Assembly (NCBI RefSeq): GCF_018446385.1 | Contig: NC_055991.1 | Coordinates: 119,145,794 to 119,209,793, forward strand | Length of the DNA stretch: 64,000 bases | Direction: 5' to 3' | Source of the DNA: Zingiber officinale | Lineage: Eukaryota; Streptophyta; Magnoliopsida; Zingiberales; Zingiberaceae | Shown here: positions 11,715 through 24,642 of the stretch, piece after piece | Layout: the number at the start of each line of letters is the position of its first letter | How positions within the stretch are numbered: the first letter of the stretch is position 1 | Notes under the pieces: generated by a model | Databases searched by the model: none | What the model was told of the DNA's origin: nothing | What the model saw: the letters and a program-made list of their open reading frames with translations, nothing else | Program-made: the position numbers and the translations under genes

Positions 11715-12624
11715 TGGTTTTATTTGTATTGTGTATGTGTTGTTTTTGTTCTTTGTTTATGTTTGGATAGAATTGGACAGTCAGGTGTGGAGATTAGTTG
11801 TAGAACCTTAAACGAAAGTTAGTTAAGAAGAGAGTTTCAATCATGACTAGTTAGTTGCTTCTCTTTTTGTTTCAGGTATCCGAATTTGAAGATTATGGTC
11901 CCTGCTTCATAATATCAAAACCATGCTCTCTAGGTTTGAGAATTAATTTATCATTGAATAAGGTTGTGCATAAATGACAGTCATCAAACTTCGCATTGTG
12001 GTTATTAGTGTTATAGTGCACCTAACAGAGTAGATAATTACTTTGTGATTTGTGTAGTTGTTGCACTTATCTCTACTGGTGTGATTGCATTAGTTGTGTT
12101 GACATTAACAAATATTGGGGTTAATGTGTAGGTTATATTGTCAATATACGACTGATAGAGCATCTTCTATTAAGAAACATAAATATTCATTATTCTACAT
12201 TTCTGAACAAGAGTAGAAGTTAACTTGAACTTGTTTTCTACTTCTGTGATCAATTACTCGTGTTGATATTGCAAATGTTGTCCGTTCGATCCGTCACACT
12301 ACTTATGTGTTGCCTATGATATGTTCATGAACTAATCATTGCCTAGAGGAATGAATTAAGTTTCTTTTTCGTTATCAGGGAAGTTTTCTCCTAAAATTGT
12401 GAATATGCTAAACAAAGGAAATCATTAGCATCAGAAGTCAGAACCACATGTAGCAATTTCTTTAAATACTATCAATTTTGAAAATTTTCTAATTGTCAGC
12501 TCAACAAGTTAAAGAAGTTTGAATTACAACAGTTTTTTAACATTTATCTTGAAAAGTTCAGACATAAAAACATAGATACATACACAAGAAAAGCCTTCTA
12601 TTGATTTCACACTCGTATAACTAG
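11715..12624. other. intergenic between convergent genes
   Basis: 3' flank of the SAUR gene and of the SANT gene. AT-rich, with no supported gene, RNA or repeat. Confidence 0.4.
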
Positions 12625-15600
12625 TTACCTCGTCTTGTCGCCTGAATCTGATAGAGTATCCTCAGTTGATGCTTCACTTGGTTCAGCTGTTGCAGAACAT
12701 TTCAAACTTAAGTTTAAACTATCATTCAGACCTCTACCTGAATCACTCAGTGCAGGATTTTTAAAAGTCAACCCGATACCGGGGAACATGGATGATGATC
12801 CATTTCGCATCTGCACTTCATCTGGCGATACTACATTTCCGTGCATCTTCATGCTGCCACCGCAGTCACCAGAGACCATGCTCATCCTTTTCAATAGTCC
12901 ACGGCCTTGAGAATTATTAGGTGGAGCAGGTGGATCCCCATGGTTCAGAAAAGAAGAGGTTTGCCACTCTTTCATAGGCATATACTGAATTGTTGTGCTG
13001 CTGTCGGGGTCACCATAGGCCAAGTTCTTCCTTTTCAGTAGTCCGTGACCATGAGAGTTATTAGGCGGAACAGATGGATTGCCATATTTGGGAAAAGAAG
13101 ACATTGGCCCCTCATTCTTAGGCATATATTGACGAAAACATGATGCAGATGGAGATTCTGAATTCTCTTGGTATTTTTTAAATGTATTAACAAACCAATC
13201 TGGAACACTTGGAGGACATTGATTTCTCCATGCTGGGGTTTCAACTGAATTTTGACACCAATTAGATGACCTGAAAGGATAAGACTGGTTCGGTAATGTG
13301 AATCTATTCAGCTGCTGCCCGATTCCTGCCATTGGATAGCCAGATCTTATTAGATTGCCAGCAAGAAAAGGGCCAGGAGGAGGTCTGAAAGAAATAGGTT
13401 CGGCTATAGTCACGTTTGATGGATTGGGACTGGTGCAACTGAAATTGTTCATACTCCGAATGAGTATATCTCCCATCGATCTTCTAGTTTCTCCATTGCA
13501 TTGTGTAAATTCTGAGTTTGTTGGTAAAATATTGCTCCCATAGTAGTGACTGTTTGCTGCACTTTTTGTAGCGAATGTAGACGGTGGATGGACTGGCCTA
13601 GTAAACTTTCTTGGCTCATAAAACACCTCATTAATAATCTTTTTTCGTTCTTTGGCCCATTGCTCAGCCAAATCCTCTGCCACTCTTGATTTCAAGAAGC
13701 AGAGATTTGTATCTGTCAAGATGGTATTCCAGTTATTCTGTCCATGCCGTCTCACACCAAGCCATAGGAAATCCAACTCATCGTCTGACCATTGAATGGG
13801 AGTCTTTGCACAGTTTCCAAATAAAATGTTATGCTTATCTTTTATCACCTCTGGCCCTTTAAACATAGTCTCATATGCCGATCTTCTATGCCATGACGCT
13901 GAACTTTCACCACCATAATGCTCTTGAGTTTTTCTTTCAAGGTAATTAGCATTCTCATAACCCAAACCTGATATTGTTTCTCGTCTTTGGGGATCCTTCA
14001 CAAAAGATTCATGGAATTGAGAATTCGGAGATACATGATGAAAGGAGGCATTTGATGCCTTTTCAGTTAGCTCCTTCTCATAAGTAGAGACTCCTGGATT
14101 TTTCATTTCTCCTTTTCCTTTTTTTTCGGTAATCTGAAAGGTGAACTCCCTAGATGGATCACAATGTGTAGGTGCATCCTGAATTAGGGAAACCATCAGA
14201 CACAATATGAAATCAATCACCATTATTCAACCTATGCAGAACATGAATACAATGACTTGTCTCATAATTCACCTGATTGAGTTGACTTTGCATGGATGAA
14301 TTAACTGGATGCTGAGAGGAACCCATTTCATTTGGCATCCCCGTGCAACCACTACGAAGTTTCTCCGCATTGAAGGATGAAGTTTCTAGAACATGTACAG
14401 GAAATACTGAAGGTTTTCTGTCAAAAGTTGGAAATTTTAGAATTTGAACATACCTGACTCATAATCATAAATACAAGTTTTTTATTAATAGTAAAACTAA
14501 AACAAAGAGCATTTGGCAAAAAGAGAAACAGAGAAAAGTGTGGGTTACCCATTCACTTGAGGAAAGCCAGTAGGTGCAGGTTTATCCACAGCATCTATCC
14601 CAGATTCAGGCACCTATAGAAATGTTAATTGAGGCAATTTTCGTCAACCTTAAGTTCTTAGATGAGAAAATCACAGATTAGAAGAAGCTAGAAAAGATTA
14701 CACCCATGACAAGATAGACATTACATGTCCATAATGACATATGAAGTGCTAAGTTTACTTTGTGAGACCTACTCGACATGGCAATGACAGTTCTTGATCA
14801 ATCAACCAGAGAATTATAACAAACAAAACCCCAAAAACCTTTTTGATATTGCATTTTGGCTATTTGCTTCTAGTACAGTAATTTTTATGGGAAAAATATT
14901 CTCTAATAAATATTCAATCTGAAAACACCTATTGCATGCAAAGGAATAGCATTCACCAATCACCATTGTGTACTCAATAAATTCAATCCAGAATATTAAT
15001 TAAATACTGGGGTACAATCCATACTATACAAGGTGAGATACATTAATAGGATGGATAAAACAACATAATTGAAATTTATCATAGGTACAAGCATATACAT
15101 CGGGTTAAAGTTTGGCAACATGGATTACTTCCGGTATCAACAGAATCCCTTGACAGACTCCATATGCCAACTAATTGCATCAATACTAAATTGTCTTTCA
15201 AGTTATTAATATCGATGTTAGAAATATGTTTAGAACCTTCTTACTAAATTGATCCAATATGGAGTTTGTGCAGTTGCATTAATCTAGTCAAATATGGAAA
15301 CAGCATTGACAAGCTATGTTGTCTCATTGATAGAAAATTGTCTTTCAGTACATCATAAAATGTGTAAAACCTAAAATGCAGCAGGTAATGAAGACTTAAA
15401 CTACTACCACGAAATGGAACTCTACATGCCCACTAATTGCATCAATACCAAATTATCTTTCAAGTTATTAGTAGCATTGCTAAATATGTTTAGAACCTTC
15501 TTAAAAAAAGGAGTCGATGTGGTTTTTGTGAAGTAGCATCAATCCAATCAAATATGGAAATAGCATTGACAAGCTATGATGTCTCTTTGATAGATAACTG

Positions 15601-18600
15601 TCACTCGGTTCATCACAAAATGTGTAAACTTAGAATTCAGCAATCAATGAACTCTAAATTACTATCCCGAAATGGAACTAAAATATCCAACACCTTTATT
15701 CTAAAATAAACAAAAGAGAAGGCCGTAGTATATATAGCAAACCACATGGACCATAATACTCTCAGGTGCTAAATAACATGGTATATGCGTCTTTGTTTGA
15801 ATACTAGTTGAATCACTAGATAGCTGAGACCTATTAACCAAACTAGCACATCTTGGTTTAGAAATGCTTACTATTAAATTAAATGCCACCAAGAAAAGTT
15901 TGTAATTTCAAATACTGGAGTAGAATGACCAGATATCTCACATTATGACATAAAGAAGTACATGACAACATGTAGCGTATGATATTGGCAGGGTACCGCT
16001 ATAACAAGTTATTCAAATTCATATTGAATTATATCTAAACCTTACTGAATGGATCCAATGCGATGCTAGTGCCATTGACCCGATAACTATGTTACCTTAT
16101 TAGCAGGCAGTCTTAATGGTTGATCACAAATTATCATATAGTAAAAAAATGAGCATCATTAATAGGTAAAGAAAGAAACCTATAAGCGATGAATCATGTA
16201 AAAGAAAAAATCATCATAAGTATGATCATTTAACACCATGATATGTGCTTAATATCGTGAGGAACTAATGGGAGAATTATCCTATAAACTCGATAGGCCT
16301 ACACCGCTAATTGTCTGAACCCAACTAAATAATAGTTGATTAATCTAAGCCTTAAAAACACCCCTAACGTAGTGTACAACATCCATTATAGGATTGAGTT
16401 TAGATTCATTCAATAGTCATCTTATTTGGCAGCACATAAAGCTTAGTAGGGGATCATTGTTGCTCCCATCAATATCATCTAACCAAGTCAAGAACTGATT
16501 CATTTTTTACCATTTCCCAGCATCCAATCCAATGAGAAAAGTAATCTATTGATTTGATGAGCCTAAATAATTGCCCAAAATGTTAAAGCCAAAATTAGTA
16601 GTGATATATGCATATACACCTTACAAACCTCCCTTTTATTAGAGCATAATCAGGATAAAACTAATTGTCAAACATAAAACTTATCAGACAATCAAGTGAC
16701 AAATCTCACAAAATCGAATTATCTAACATCTATTTGTAACTTTGCAATACAAGATTTACATGCAAAATTATAAGTACTAGGAACCAACCATCTTCACTAT
16801 AGGGATGAAGAGATCAACTATAGGGCATCCATTAATGAGTGTCTTCAAATGCACATCATCAAGAATTTGCTGGAAGAACTTAAGTATCATTCCAGACAAT
16901 TAATCAGGCAGTAGTTAATGCTATAATAGATAACACCACCTATTATTCCTTGAAACTTATCATTATTTCTTCACGTTTTTATCTTTTTTCCATTTTTAGT
17001 TCTGCATATTTATATTACCATTTCATTACTCTTCGAACAATATTTATACTCTTGCGTATTCCTGAAAAATATATCTCTTGATAAATATTTACAAACCTTA
17101 TGCCAATTGTTATACTAGGCCAATCCACCCATGAAACATGTTTTTGTTACAATATCTAATAATTTATCCTTCCTCTTCTCTTAACAAATAGAGATACAGC
17201 TTGTAGAACCACTAGTGTAGTATTTGATCGACACCTTGCTTGGCAATAGGTTACAGTTCCAATCCCACATAGTAGTGCTCTATGTGCAAAAGAAATTGTA
17301 CCATATGGCCTTTGTTTTTAAAGATAATTCCACCATTTACTCATTTATGAAGACACATGAGATTTCCTTCATTTTTTGTAAAATATCTCATCAATTGAAG
17401 GTAAGTTTCTATAACCAAGGTGAACTAAATTTCCATTCTCTATGCATATAGTAGTTTTCCAAAGTTAAAACACTTAAATTCTTTCATTATTCTCATATTG
17501 AGATAAAAATAATAACAAAGTGATTAGTTAGTTTCTAGTGCAAATAGGTAAAGACTGAGACCCTATTTCACATGTTTACCAATAATGTGTAATCTCAAGA
17601 AGGTCAATGTAGATGTTAATAGGTATGAATTAAGAGGAACTCAACCATGTTATCATTGTATTTTTAGAGAAGATTCACTTTACCTGATGGTGTTCAATAT
17701 ACTTGAGAGTTGAACAAATATGTTCATAAAAGTGATGTTAATGGATCTACTGGAGCTCACTATGTGTGTTTCACCTCTAGCACCTGAACTCTTCACGTAC
17801 CCCTCTGTATCTGTGTAGGCTTTCAACACTCGAACACTGACACTCTTGGTGGACAATCAATATTTCTACTAATTACGAGTAAGAAATTTTAAAAATAGTC
17901 ATTTTAGACCCTTGGATCTATACACGTGTCGAATACTTGTACCCTAGTATGAATGAAATAAGACATAAACTTATATGAGCGGAATATTGTTATGATGTAC
18001 TAAGTAGTTTAGGTAAGTCGTAATCAATATTCTTCTACCACTTGGTTAAGTCTTTGGAAAGGATTGTTTTGTCGAGATGGCAGATCAACCATTAGACCGT
18101 ATATATTACTACTAAGAATTACACTAAGCTAATGAGTTGAATTTTATTGTTAACGAAAACACTGAGCCTTGAGTGAGAAAATTGTGACATCTCTAGTAAA
18201 GTCTTATATGGAAAGTCATGCCCAATAAAGGAGCTTGTAGACCTCCTTTTGTAAGTTTCTTTGTCACTCTTGCCTTCCCTTTGTGGCATTTTCTCATGTT
18301 ATTCGCCCAAAGTTAAGAAATATAAGGTTTCTCTAAAGTTTGCCATCCTCTTGTTTCGTATGCCATGATACTTTCATCCCATGCTTTTTGTCATGTTATG
18401 ACCTTTCAATCTCTACCGTAAACATGCTCCTACAAATTGTTCCAAAATTGGAAATGAAAGATGCCCAAAGTTTAGCATCTCCTTTGGGTTGTTATGCCTC
18501 CAAAAACTTCTCACTCGTACTCTAACAGCATGTTGTTGCCACCATGTTGTAGCCCTTATGTTTATGGATCTTCAAGTACAAATGTAGCGCATATTTTCTA

Positions 18601-20377
18601 GAGTTGCTCATTTTAGAATGATGTTCAATATAGGAAACTTGAATGACTCAAAACATTAGCATTTTCTCATGTTATTCACCCAAAGTTAAGAAATATAAGG
18701 TTTCTCTAAAGTTTGCCATCTTGTTTCATATGCCATGATACTTTCATCCCATGCTTTTTGTCATGTTATGACCTTTCAATCTCTACAGTAAGCATGCTCT
18801 TACTAATCATTTCAAAATTGGAAATGTAAGATGCCCAAAGTTTAGCATCTTCCTTTGGTTGTTATGCCTCCAAGAACTTCTCACTCATGCTCTAAGAGCA
18901 TGTTGTAGCCCTTATGTTCACGGATCTTCAACTACAAATGTAGCGCATATTTTATAGAGTTGTTGTGTTTAGTGTGATGTTCAATATAGGAAACTTGAAT
19001 GACTCAAAACATTATTTTTTAATGTAGTTGTAAAATTAAGTGATCTATGAGGGATCCTCCAAATCTTTCATTAAATAAGACTCGTTTCACGAATTTGTCA
19101 TCTTTTGTTTTGTCCATAGTTATTAAAAGCGCTTGCCTCATTGTGCCTAGGCCAAGGCGCAACCAGGCGAGACTCTTGTGCCTCGTCACCTTAAGCGTGC
19201 ACTTTATGAGAGGCACCAGGGGCACATAAGGCGCATTTAAGGCGCTTGGTCTTACGAAACTGATGAAGATTCAGCTATACAAATCTGGAACATCCGATGA
19301 TGATGATAATGATATGATTGAGAAAGATGGTGAAGATTTTGATGATTTACATATTTGAAGATTTTTTAAATTTGAATTATGTGTATAACATATTTATTTA
19401 CTAATGAATTTTATATTTACATCATTGTTTAATATTTTATCCACTATAGTTTTGTTAGTGAAATATTTTAGTAAAAATTCCCTATATGTATTTGAATTGT
19501 AAAAATTTATATCCGGAGCGTCTTACTTTAGTAAGGCATGAGCCTCACCTTATGCGTTGCACCTCAAGCCCCACAGCACTTATGGGCTTTTAGGCACCTC
19601 ACGCCTTAAATAACTATGGTTTTGTCACCCACAATTGTGAGTAGGCTTGTCAAAGAAAGGTCTTTCTTTCTTGATTTCCATTTTTTGTATGGATATTTTA
19701 CTCTTTATTGTTGTTTGTTATGCTGCAACACTTTCACACCAATGTGCCATGTTAAGGACTAGGGTTCAAAATCTTAAGCCAGCAATACCGATGTTTCCGT
19801 CGTGCCGATATTTCTATGTCGGTAATAAATTGGAGGAAGAAGGAAAGAGGTGGAAAAGAAAAAGAAAAAGATGCAACATTATCTCAATTTTGGCACGCTA
19901 AAGTATGTCGAGTGTTTATCATAAAATGATATTTGTCAACACGATTGACACAACGACACAAGAAATATTGCCTCGGTGCCAAATAGCATAGAGTTTTTTG
20001 TGATTTATCAAAATGGCACATTTTGATCATTTCTCCCAGCACGATTCAAGATTTCTATCTATCTCTTTTGTGATTTTCTCTCACAAATCCTTTCATAATT
20101 AAGAAATGCAAGATACCCCTAAGTTGGGCATTTTCTTTTGGTTGGTATGCCTCTAGGAACTTTTTCCACAAACTTTATTAGAATGTAGTGGCCGTCTCTC
20201 TATCTTTATAGATATCTAACTTAAGATGTGATCATGTTTCTGGGTTGTTGTTTCTGGTGTGATGTTGGATTCAAGCAGCTCCAAATGCTTCATTAGTCAT
20301 ACTCCAAAGTGATATGTTTTGTGTTGTCTTTGCAGGAATTCAGCAATCTTTGTGGAATCCTCCTATTCTTTGAGGAA

Positions 20378-20409
<32 letters not shown>

Positions 20410-22138
20410 CTTCTTCTTCTTCTTTTGATTTCTGCTCCTTTATAGCTATTATTCTTTTCTATAATACTTATATTTTTTCCATTTATTTCATTTACTTTAA
20501 ACAGCATGTTCTTCCAATGAGCTTAAAGGAGAAACAAAATCCATGTAGCCAACCCCAATGTTGGGACAAACATAGCTACAACATACATTTCGATAACATA
20601 CATAGCATCTTCTTAATGCTTATATAATCACTAAGTAGCATTACTATAATTGTCTAGTTGATTAATGTTTACGCGAGAAGATGGAAAAGAGCAAGAATGG
20701 AAGACATGGTGGGGATGAAAAGTCATATAGATGGAAAGGTTTAATGTGTTTGTAGAGATAGAATATCAAATTGGCATTTAGTTTTTCCTATGCTCCTACT
20801 ACAAAGACTACCTTAAGGCATTCATTTACCCCTACACTAAAGACCATATTCTGAAAGAACAGTGGAGTAAACTCTCAAGAACTTCCTTTCTTCAGCACTT
20901 CATCTCAAAAGAATCTTGGGCTACACTTCTTGTGCCTATGGGTGAGAGAAGAAATCCTCTGATGTTGTCTAAGGCACTATGATATTCATAACACTATGAA
21001 AAAAAGAATATACATATTATTCCCATGGACCAGGAAAAAGAATACACCATAGCTATACAATTAGGATTCCCATGGAAAGTTGATGATCTTACACATTTTA
21101 AGACAACCTTGTGCACATGGAAAAATGAGAAAGTCTTTTCAATTTCATTGCAGCCATTCTCTCACATAGTAAACAACTTCCAAGTCAAAGTGTTAGGGAT
21201 AAGTGGCATCTACCCAATTCATCATCCAGTAAAATGAGTCATGTAACTTCACATCTAGGAGTGCAAATCATCTTAAAAGCAAGGAGAATCTTTTACATCT
21301 TCTAGCTTCAGAAAACAAAAACACATGAGTAGTTATTGGGAGGTTTAGTCCAACCATAGTTGAGCCTATCCATTATATCCTAACTACTGTTTAAAGTTAA
21401 TAATATGAGTAAAGGACAGGGCTTTAGAGCACCTAAGGCAACCTGATACTTGATTAAATGGTAAATGTGATATCATAAATTCAGGGAGTCTGAGAAATGA
21501 CAACATTTGAAAGAATCTAGTTCTTAGGATACAGTATCCAAAAGCTTTAAAATTACTGGTTTCTAGAGGAAGATTTTATTTCATGTTATTATAGGTTGAT
21601 AGGATAATGACTGAACTGAAAAAAAAAAAAATAAAGAAGCATGTTAACCAATGGGCATGCATGTTTTTTCAGCTTACTTATTAGCATTCATATCATCATT
21701 TGATCTATAACTTCAAATATAGAAACAGTCAAAGTTCTACTGCCAGATCAAAGATCAAAATGCAAGGAAACAAAGAAATGGTAATAAGCAAAGAAAGACA
21801 AAACTTAAACTGTAAGAATTACTAAAAAGCTAGGATTGTTTCGCTAAAAGAAGTACTGGTATTGAATTCAAGACAGCAGATATCAAATTCTAAGGCGCAT
21901 CCTAGTTGGAAAATAGGCTAGTGCTACACCACAAGCAGATTGTAGTTTTGCGTGTCCTCACCACTTTTTCTTCGTTTAGGTTATCCTTCTCGGCCGTTTC
22001 TTCGGCTGTTGTGGCTAGGTGCCTAGAAGTTGAGGCTTCTCCCTCAGTCTTGCACGATGAATCATCATTAGTGTCTGCACAAGGATTTGTTTTCTTCAGA
22101 ACACGCCTTCTCTTGTACGTTATCAACACCTGGCTCAT
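12625..22138 (-). CDS. SANT/Myb-like nuclear protein related to the C-terminus of CHR4-type remodellers
   Basis: Four minus-strand coding exons fit: 22138-21962, 14613-14549, 14417-14273 and 14178-12625, giving 646 aa. Exon one starts MSQVLITYKRRRVLKK and ends at a GTGAGG donor in phase 0. The later junctions (phases 0, 2, 0) join cleanly. The recognisable domain is a single SANT/Myb-like repeat at about residues 255-315: QWSDDELDFLWLGVRRHGQN, then NWNTIL and LAEQWAKERKKI. This resembles the terminal SANT-like block of plant CHD3-type CHR4 proteins. No PHD, chromodomain or helicase exon was found. The last 30 residues contain LNLSL, an EAR-type LxLxL repression motif, so a co-repressor role is plausible. 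A 5' UTR intron (22470-22143) precedes the start codon. Unseen extra exons inside the 7.3-kb intron cannot be excluded. Confidence 0.65.
15135..15680. repeat. tandem duplication, two units of about 270 bp
   Basis: Both units carry, in order, CTAATTGCATCAATAC, TTTCAAGTTATTA, ATGTTTAGAACCTTCTTA, TCAAATATGGAAA, AGCATTGACAAGCTATG and AAAATGTGTAAA. The copies differ at scattered positions, so the duplication is not recent. Confidence 0.75.
18290..19015. repeat. tandem duplication, two units of about 365 bp
   Basis: Both units begin GCATTTTCTCATGTTATTC and contain AAGTTTGCCATC, ATGATACTTTCATCCCATGC, GATGCCCAAAGTTTAGCATC and AAATGTAGCGCATATTTT. Both end ACTTGAATGACTCAAAACAT. A third, weaker copy of the central words appears near 20100-20290. 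Confidence 0.8.
19115..19618. mobile_element. hAT-type MITE with 8-bp target duplication
   Basis: The ends are inverted: CATAGTTATTAAAAGC on the left and TTAAATAACTATG on the right. An exact 8-bp direct repeat, GTTTTGTC, flanks the element (19107-19114 and 19619-19626). The sub-terminal sequence is rich in AGGCGC and GCCTCA words, as in many plant non-autonomous hAT elements. There is no transposase ORF. Confidence 0.85.
20382..20424 (+). repeat. TTC trinucleotide microsatellite
   Basis: About fourteen consecutive TTC units, which create a spurious poly-serine reading frame. No coding context. Confidence 0.9.
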
Positions 22139-22770
22139 CTTTCTGATCAAACAACCAAAAAAAGACGCAAAAATTAAAAGAAAAAGGCAAACTCAAAAGC
22201 AAATCAGCAACATACTTTCTCACGCCACTAGCCACAATCATACATCCTGAGTTATATATATAAACGTCAATGACAATAAAGATTTAAACTTTTTAGGTAA
22301 TTCACAAGAACAAAAACCATGTAAACAGAACTTCTGACAAAACCCACTCCAACTCAAACACTGACTTCACTGATGCGCTAAAACACCCAAACTACTTGCA
22401 TCCCGTTTCCGATTGCTTTCCAAACCGAGTAAAAAAGCAAAAATAACGACCAAAACGTGATTTTTCTCACCGTCTCGACGACTTCGAGACGACGATTGCC
22501 GATGAAAAGGAAAAGCGAGACAGATAAAATTAGTTAGAGCAAGAAATCGGGCTTTACTCTTCTGTGACGGCGGGAGGGAGCCCCGCTGACGATTCCTGAG
22601 CCCGATCTGTACCGGGCGGCGAGCGATTCATCGGACGACGGTCGCGAGAGAGAGAGAGAGAGGCGCTTCCACCATTTCATTCTCACTCGTTTTATGGGGC
22701 GAAGCGGCCAGAGCGGGGGTAGCCATCGATAAATGACATATTTGCCCCTCGGTTTTGCCAACAACACCCT
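22139..22770 (-). promoter_or_regulatory. 5' UTR, UTR intron and promoter of the SANT gene
   Basis: On the minus strand a UTR exon ends at the GTGAGA donor (22470), and the coding exon is entered after the GATCAG acceptor at 22145-22143. The region 22480-22700 is GC-richer than its surroundings and includes a GA microsatellite (about 22646-22662). The small reading frames here look like leader sequence. Confidence 0.55.
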
Positions 22771-23871
22771 TACGTTATGGGTCTTTTGGTAATTTTATAG
22801 TACGCCGTTTCGCAGGTGCTATTGACCCCCTAGGCCTTCCTTGTCCAGGCACAAACACGAAACATCAATATCTCTCTCACTCGAAGCGGCTAACCACGGT
22901 CCGGTTGTCCCTGCTGGAGTCTTTGAGGAGGAATTCGTGTTCGGTGTTCCAGAAGTAACACAGAGGTCCGAGGAGGGGCACCAACGGCTGGTAGCAGCCA
23001 TGCAAAGGGTTTTGTTTCATGCATTTGAATTATATATAAAATTAATTTAATTCTTGCTATGTTTTCATTTTGAGGAATTTCCATACTTTCCAAATTAACA
23101 AAAGGAAGATTTTAAATTTTTTAAACATTAAATTTAGAAATAATATTTGGCAAGTAGTCTTTTATATATATATTATATATATATAGATGTAATATCCTTG
23201 AAAATTTATTTAAATAAAATCAGAATATTTTATATATATATATATATATATAGATGTAATATCCTTGAAAATTTATTTAAATGAAATCAGAATATCAAAA
23301 TAGCAAATTAAAAAATTAAATATGTGCATTTATTTATTTAATTCAAAATTTTGAATGATTTGATGATGTGAATTATGATTAAAAAATAGAGTGATTAGTG
23401 TTTCATTTTCTTTTATGTGAATTATGATTAAAAAATTTCAAGTAGTAATTTTGGTTGCACAAAATGGCCTCCAAAATTAAACACTTGCTTGTTAATAATA
23501 AGCGATTGATTATATATTTGAGTGGTTTATATCAAGATGTTTCATTTAAATTATTTTGATAGTAAAATATTGCAGAGTAAAAATAAAGAAAAACATCCTT
23601 TATTATAATTTTTGTTATTTTTTAAAATATCAAACTAATATCTTATTATATTTTATTTTGAAAAATATCCTTGTGCAATCGGCTTACTAATAGTGTTGTA
23701 TTATATACGTAGCAGCTAAGGTTATAATTACTATAACAATATTAGTTGATGAACTACTTTTAAAGTAAACGCTAATACCGTTCATCTCAAACTATTTAAT
23801 ATCATTGATTCTAGGATAAAATATAGATAAGTAAATTACAGAGGACATTTTGCTATGATATAATCTTTTAT
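22771..23871. other. intergenic, AT-rich, with a duplicated AT segment
   Basis: 22780-23040 has balanced base content and short overlapping frames on both strands that I cannot assign. From 23150 a segment of about 100 bp is tandemly repeated (a run of TA dinucleotides, then AGATGTAATATCCTTGAAAA and TTTATTTAAAT; 23160-23295). The rest is AT-rich and shows nothing. Confidence 0.45.
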
Positions 23872-24637
23872 TGTAACGTCCTGGTCCGAGCGAGTCCCAC
23901 CCGGATCAAACTAGAAACGCCACCAGAATTATCCATCGGGTTGACGACTAGCTCCACAGACTACCGGAGGTCCTTTCAGCGTGCTTTGTCCTCACTCGCA
24001 CGCACCCTGGAAAACTTCCCAGGAGGTCACCCATCCTCAGATTTATCCAAGCAAAGCACGCTTAACTTTAGAGTTCTTAAGTTTGGACTTCCGAAAAAGA
24101 AAGTGCACATTAGTGATATGAATAGTATCATCTAACCTTTTAAGACATACTTAACCAGAATCTCAGAACCGGGGCATTACAATCACCCCCACTTAAAGAC
24201 ACAACGTCCTCGTTGTGTAACCACGAATCACACCACAGACAAATCCCAGAATCTCCCTCGCTAGGCAGTACCCTGGGTGCTCTTGCCATAGGCGCACTCA
24301 CGATCGCAAGGTCGCTCTGATACCATATGTAACGCCCCAGCTCGGGCATGCCCCACTCGGACCAAACCAGGAACGACACCAGAATTGCCCATCGGGTTGA
24401 CGACTAGCTCCATAGACCACCGAAGGTCCTTTTAGCGTGCTTTGTCCTCACTCGCACACACCCTGGAAAACTTCCCAGGAGGTCACCCATCATCAGATTT
24501 CTCCAAGCCAAGCACGCTTAACTTTGAAGTTCTTAAGTTTGGGTTTCCGAAAAAGAAGGTGCACCTTGGTGATATAGATAATATCATCTAACATTTTAAG
24601 TCATACTTAATCAGAATCTCAGAACCGGGGTATTACA
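23872..24637 (-). mobile_element. complete Cassandra-type TRIM retrotransposon
   Basis: Two direct LTRs of 310 bp each (23872-24181 and 24328-24637) enclose a 146-bp interior. The target duplication TTTAT is exact on both sides (23867-23871 and 24638-24642). Read on the minus strand, the LTR starts TGTAAT and ends GTTACA. The interior starts with a PBS, TGGTATCAGAGC, matching initiator tRNA-Met, and ends with a purine tract, AAGTGGGGGTGATTG. The LTRs carry a 5S rRNA-derived stretch, seen on the plus strand as CTTCCCAGGAGGTCACCCAT and AAGCACGCTTAACTTT. That is the Pol III internal-promoter part of 5S RNA and the hallmark of Cassandra elements. It has no coding capacity and must depend on other elements. 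Confidence 0.95.
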
Positions 24638-24642
24638 TTTAT

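Larger units (their letters stand above)
14614..21961 (-). other. 7.3-kb first intron of the SANT gene
   Basis: No exon on either strand is convincing. Contents: a tandem duplication of about 270 bp (15135-15410 and 15411-15680), a tandem duplication of about 365 bp (18290-18655 and 18660-19015), a hAT MITE (19115-19618), a TTC microsatellite (about 20382-20424), and otherwise AT-rich sequence. A 70-codon plus frame at 21025-21237 is unsupported. Confidence 0.5.

Noticed and set aside
20319-20627. Plus frame with a poly-serine run
   Set aside because: The serine run is only the TTC microsatellite; there are no other coding features.
21025-21237. 70-codon plus frame in the SANT intron
   Set aside because: Isolated, AT-rich, no splice context and no recognisable family.
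22819-23093. Frames on both strands upstream of the SANT gene
   Set aside because: Balanced base content made me look, but no family, splice sites or codon pattern supports a gene.
24001-24070. 5S rRNA gene
   Set aside because: Only the internal-promoter part is present, twice and within 310-bp direct LTRs; it belongs to the Cassandra element.
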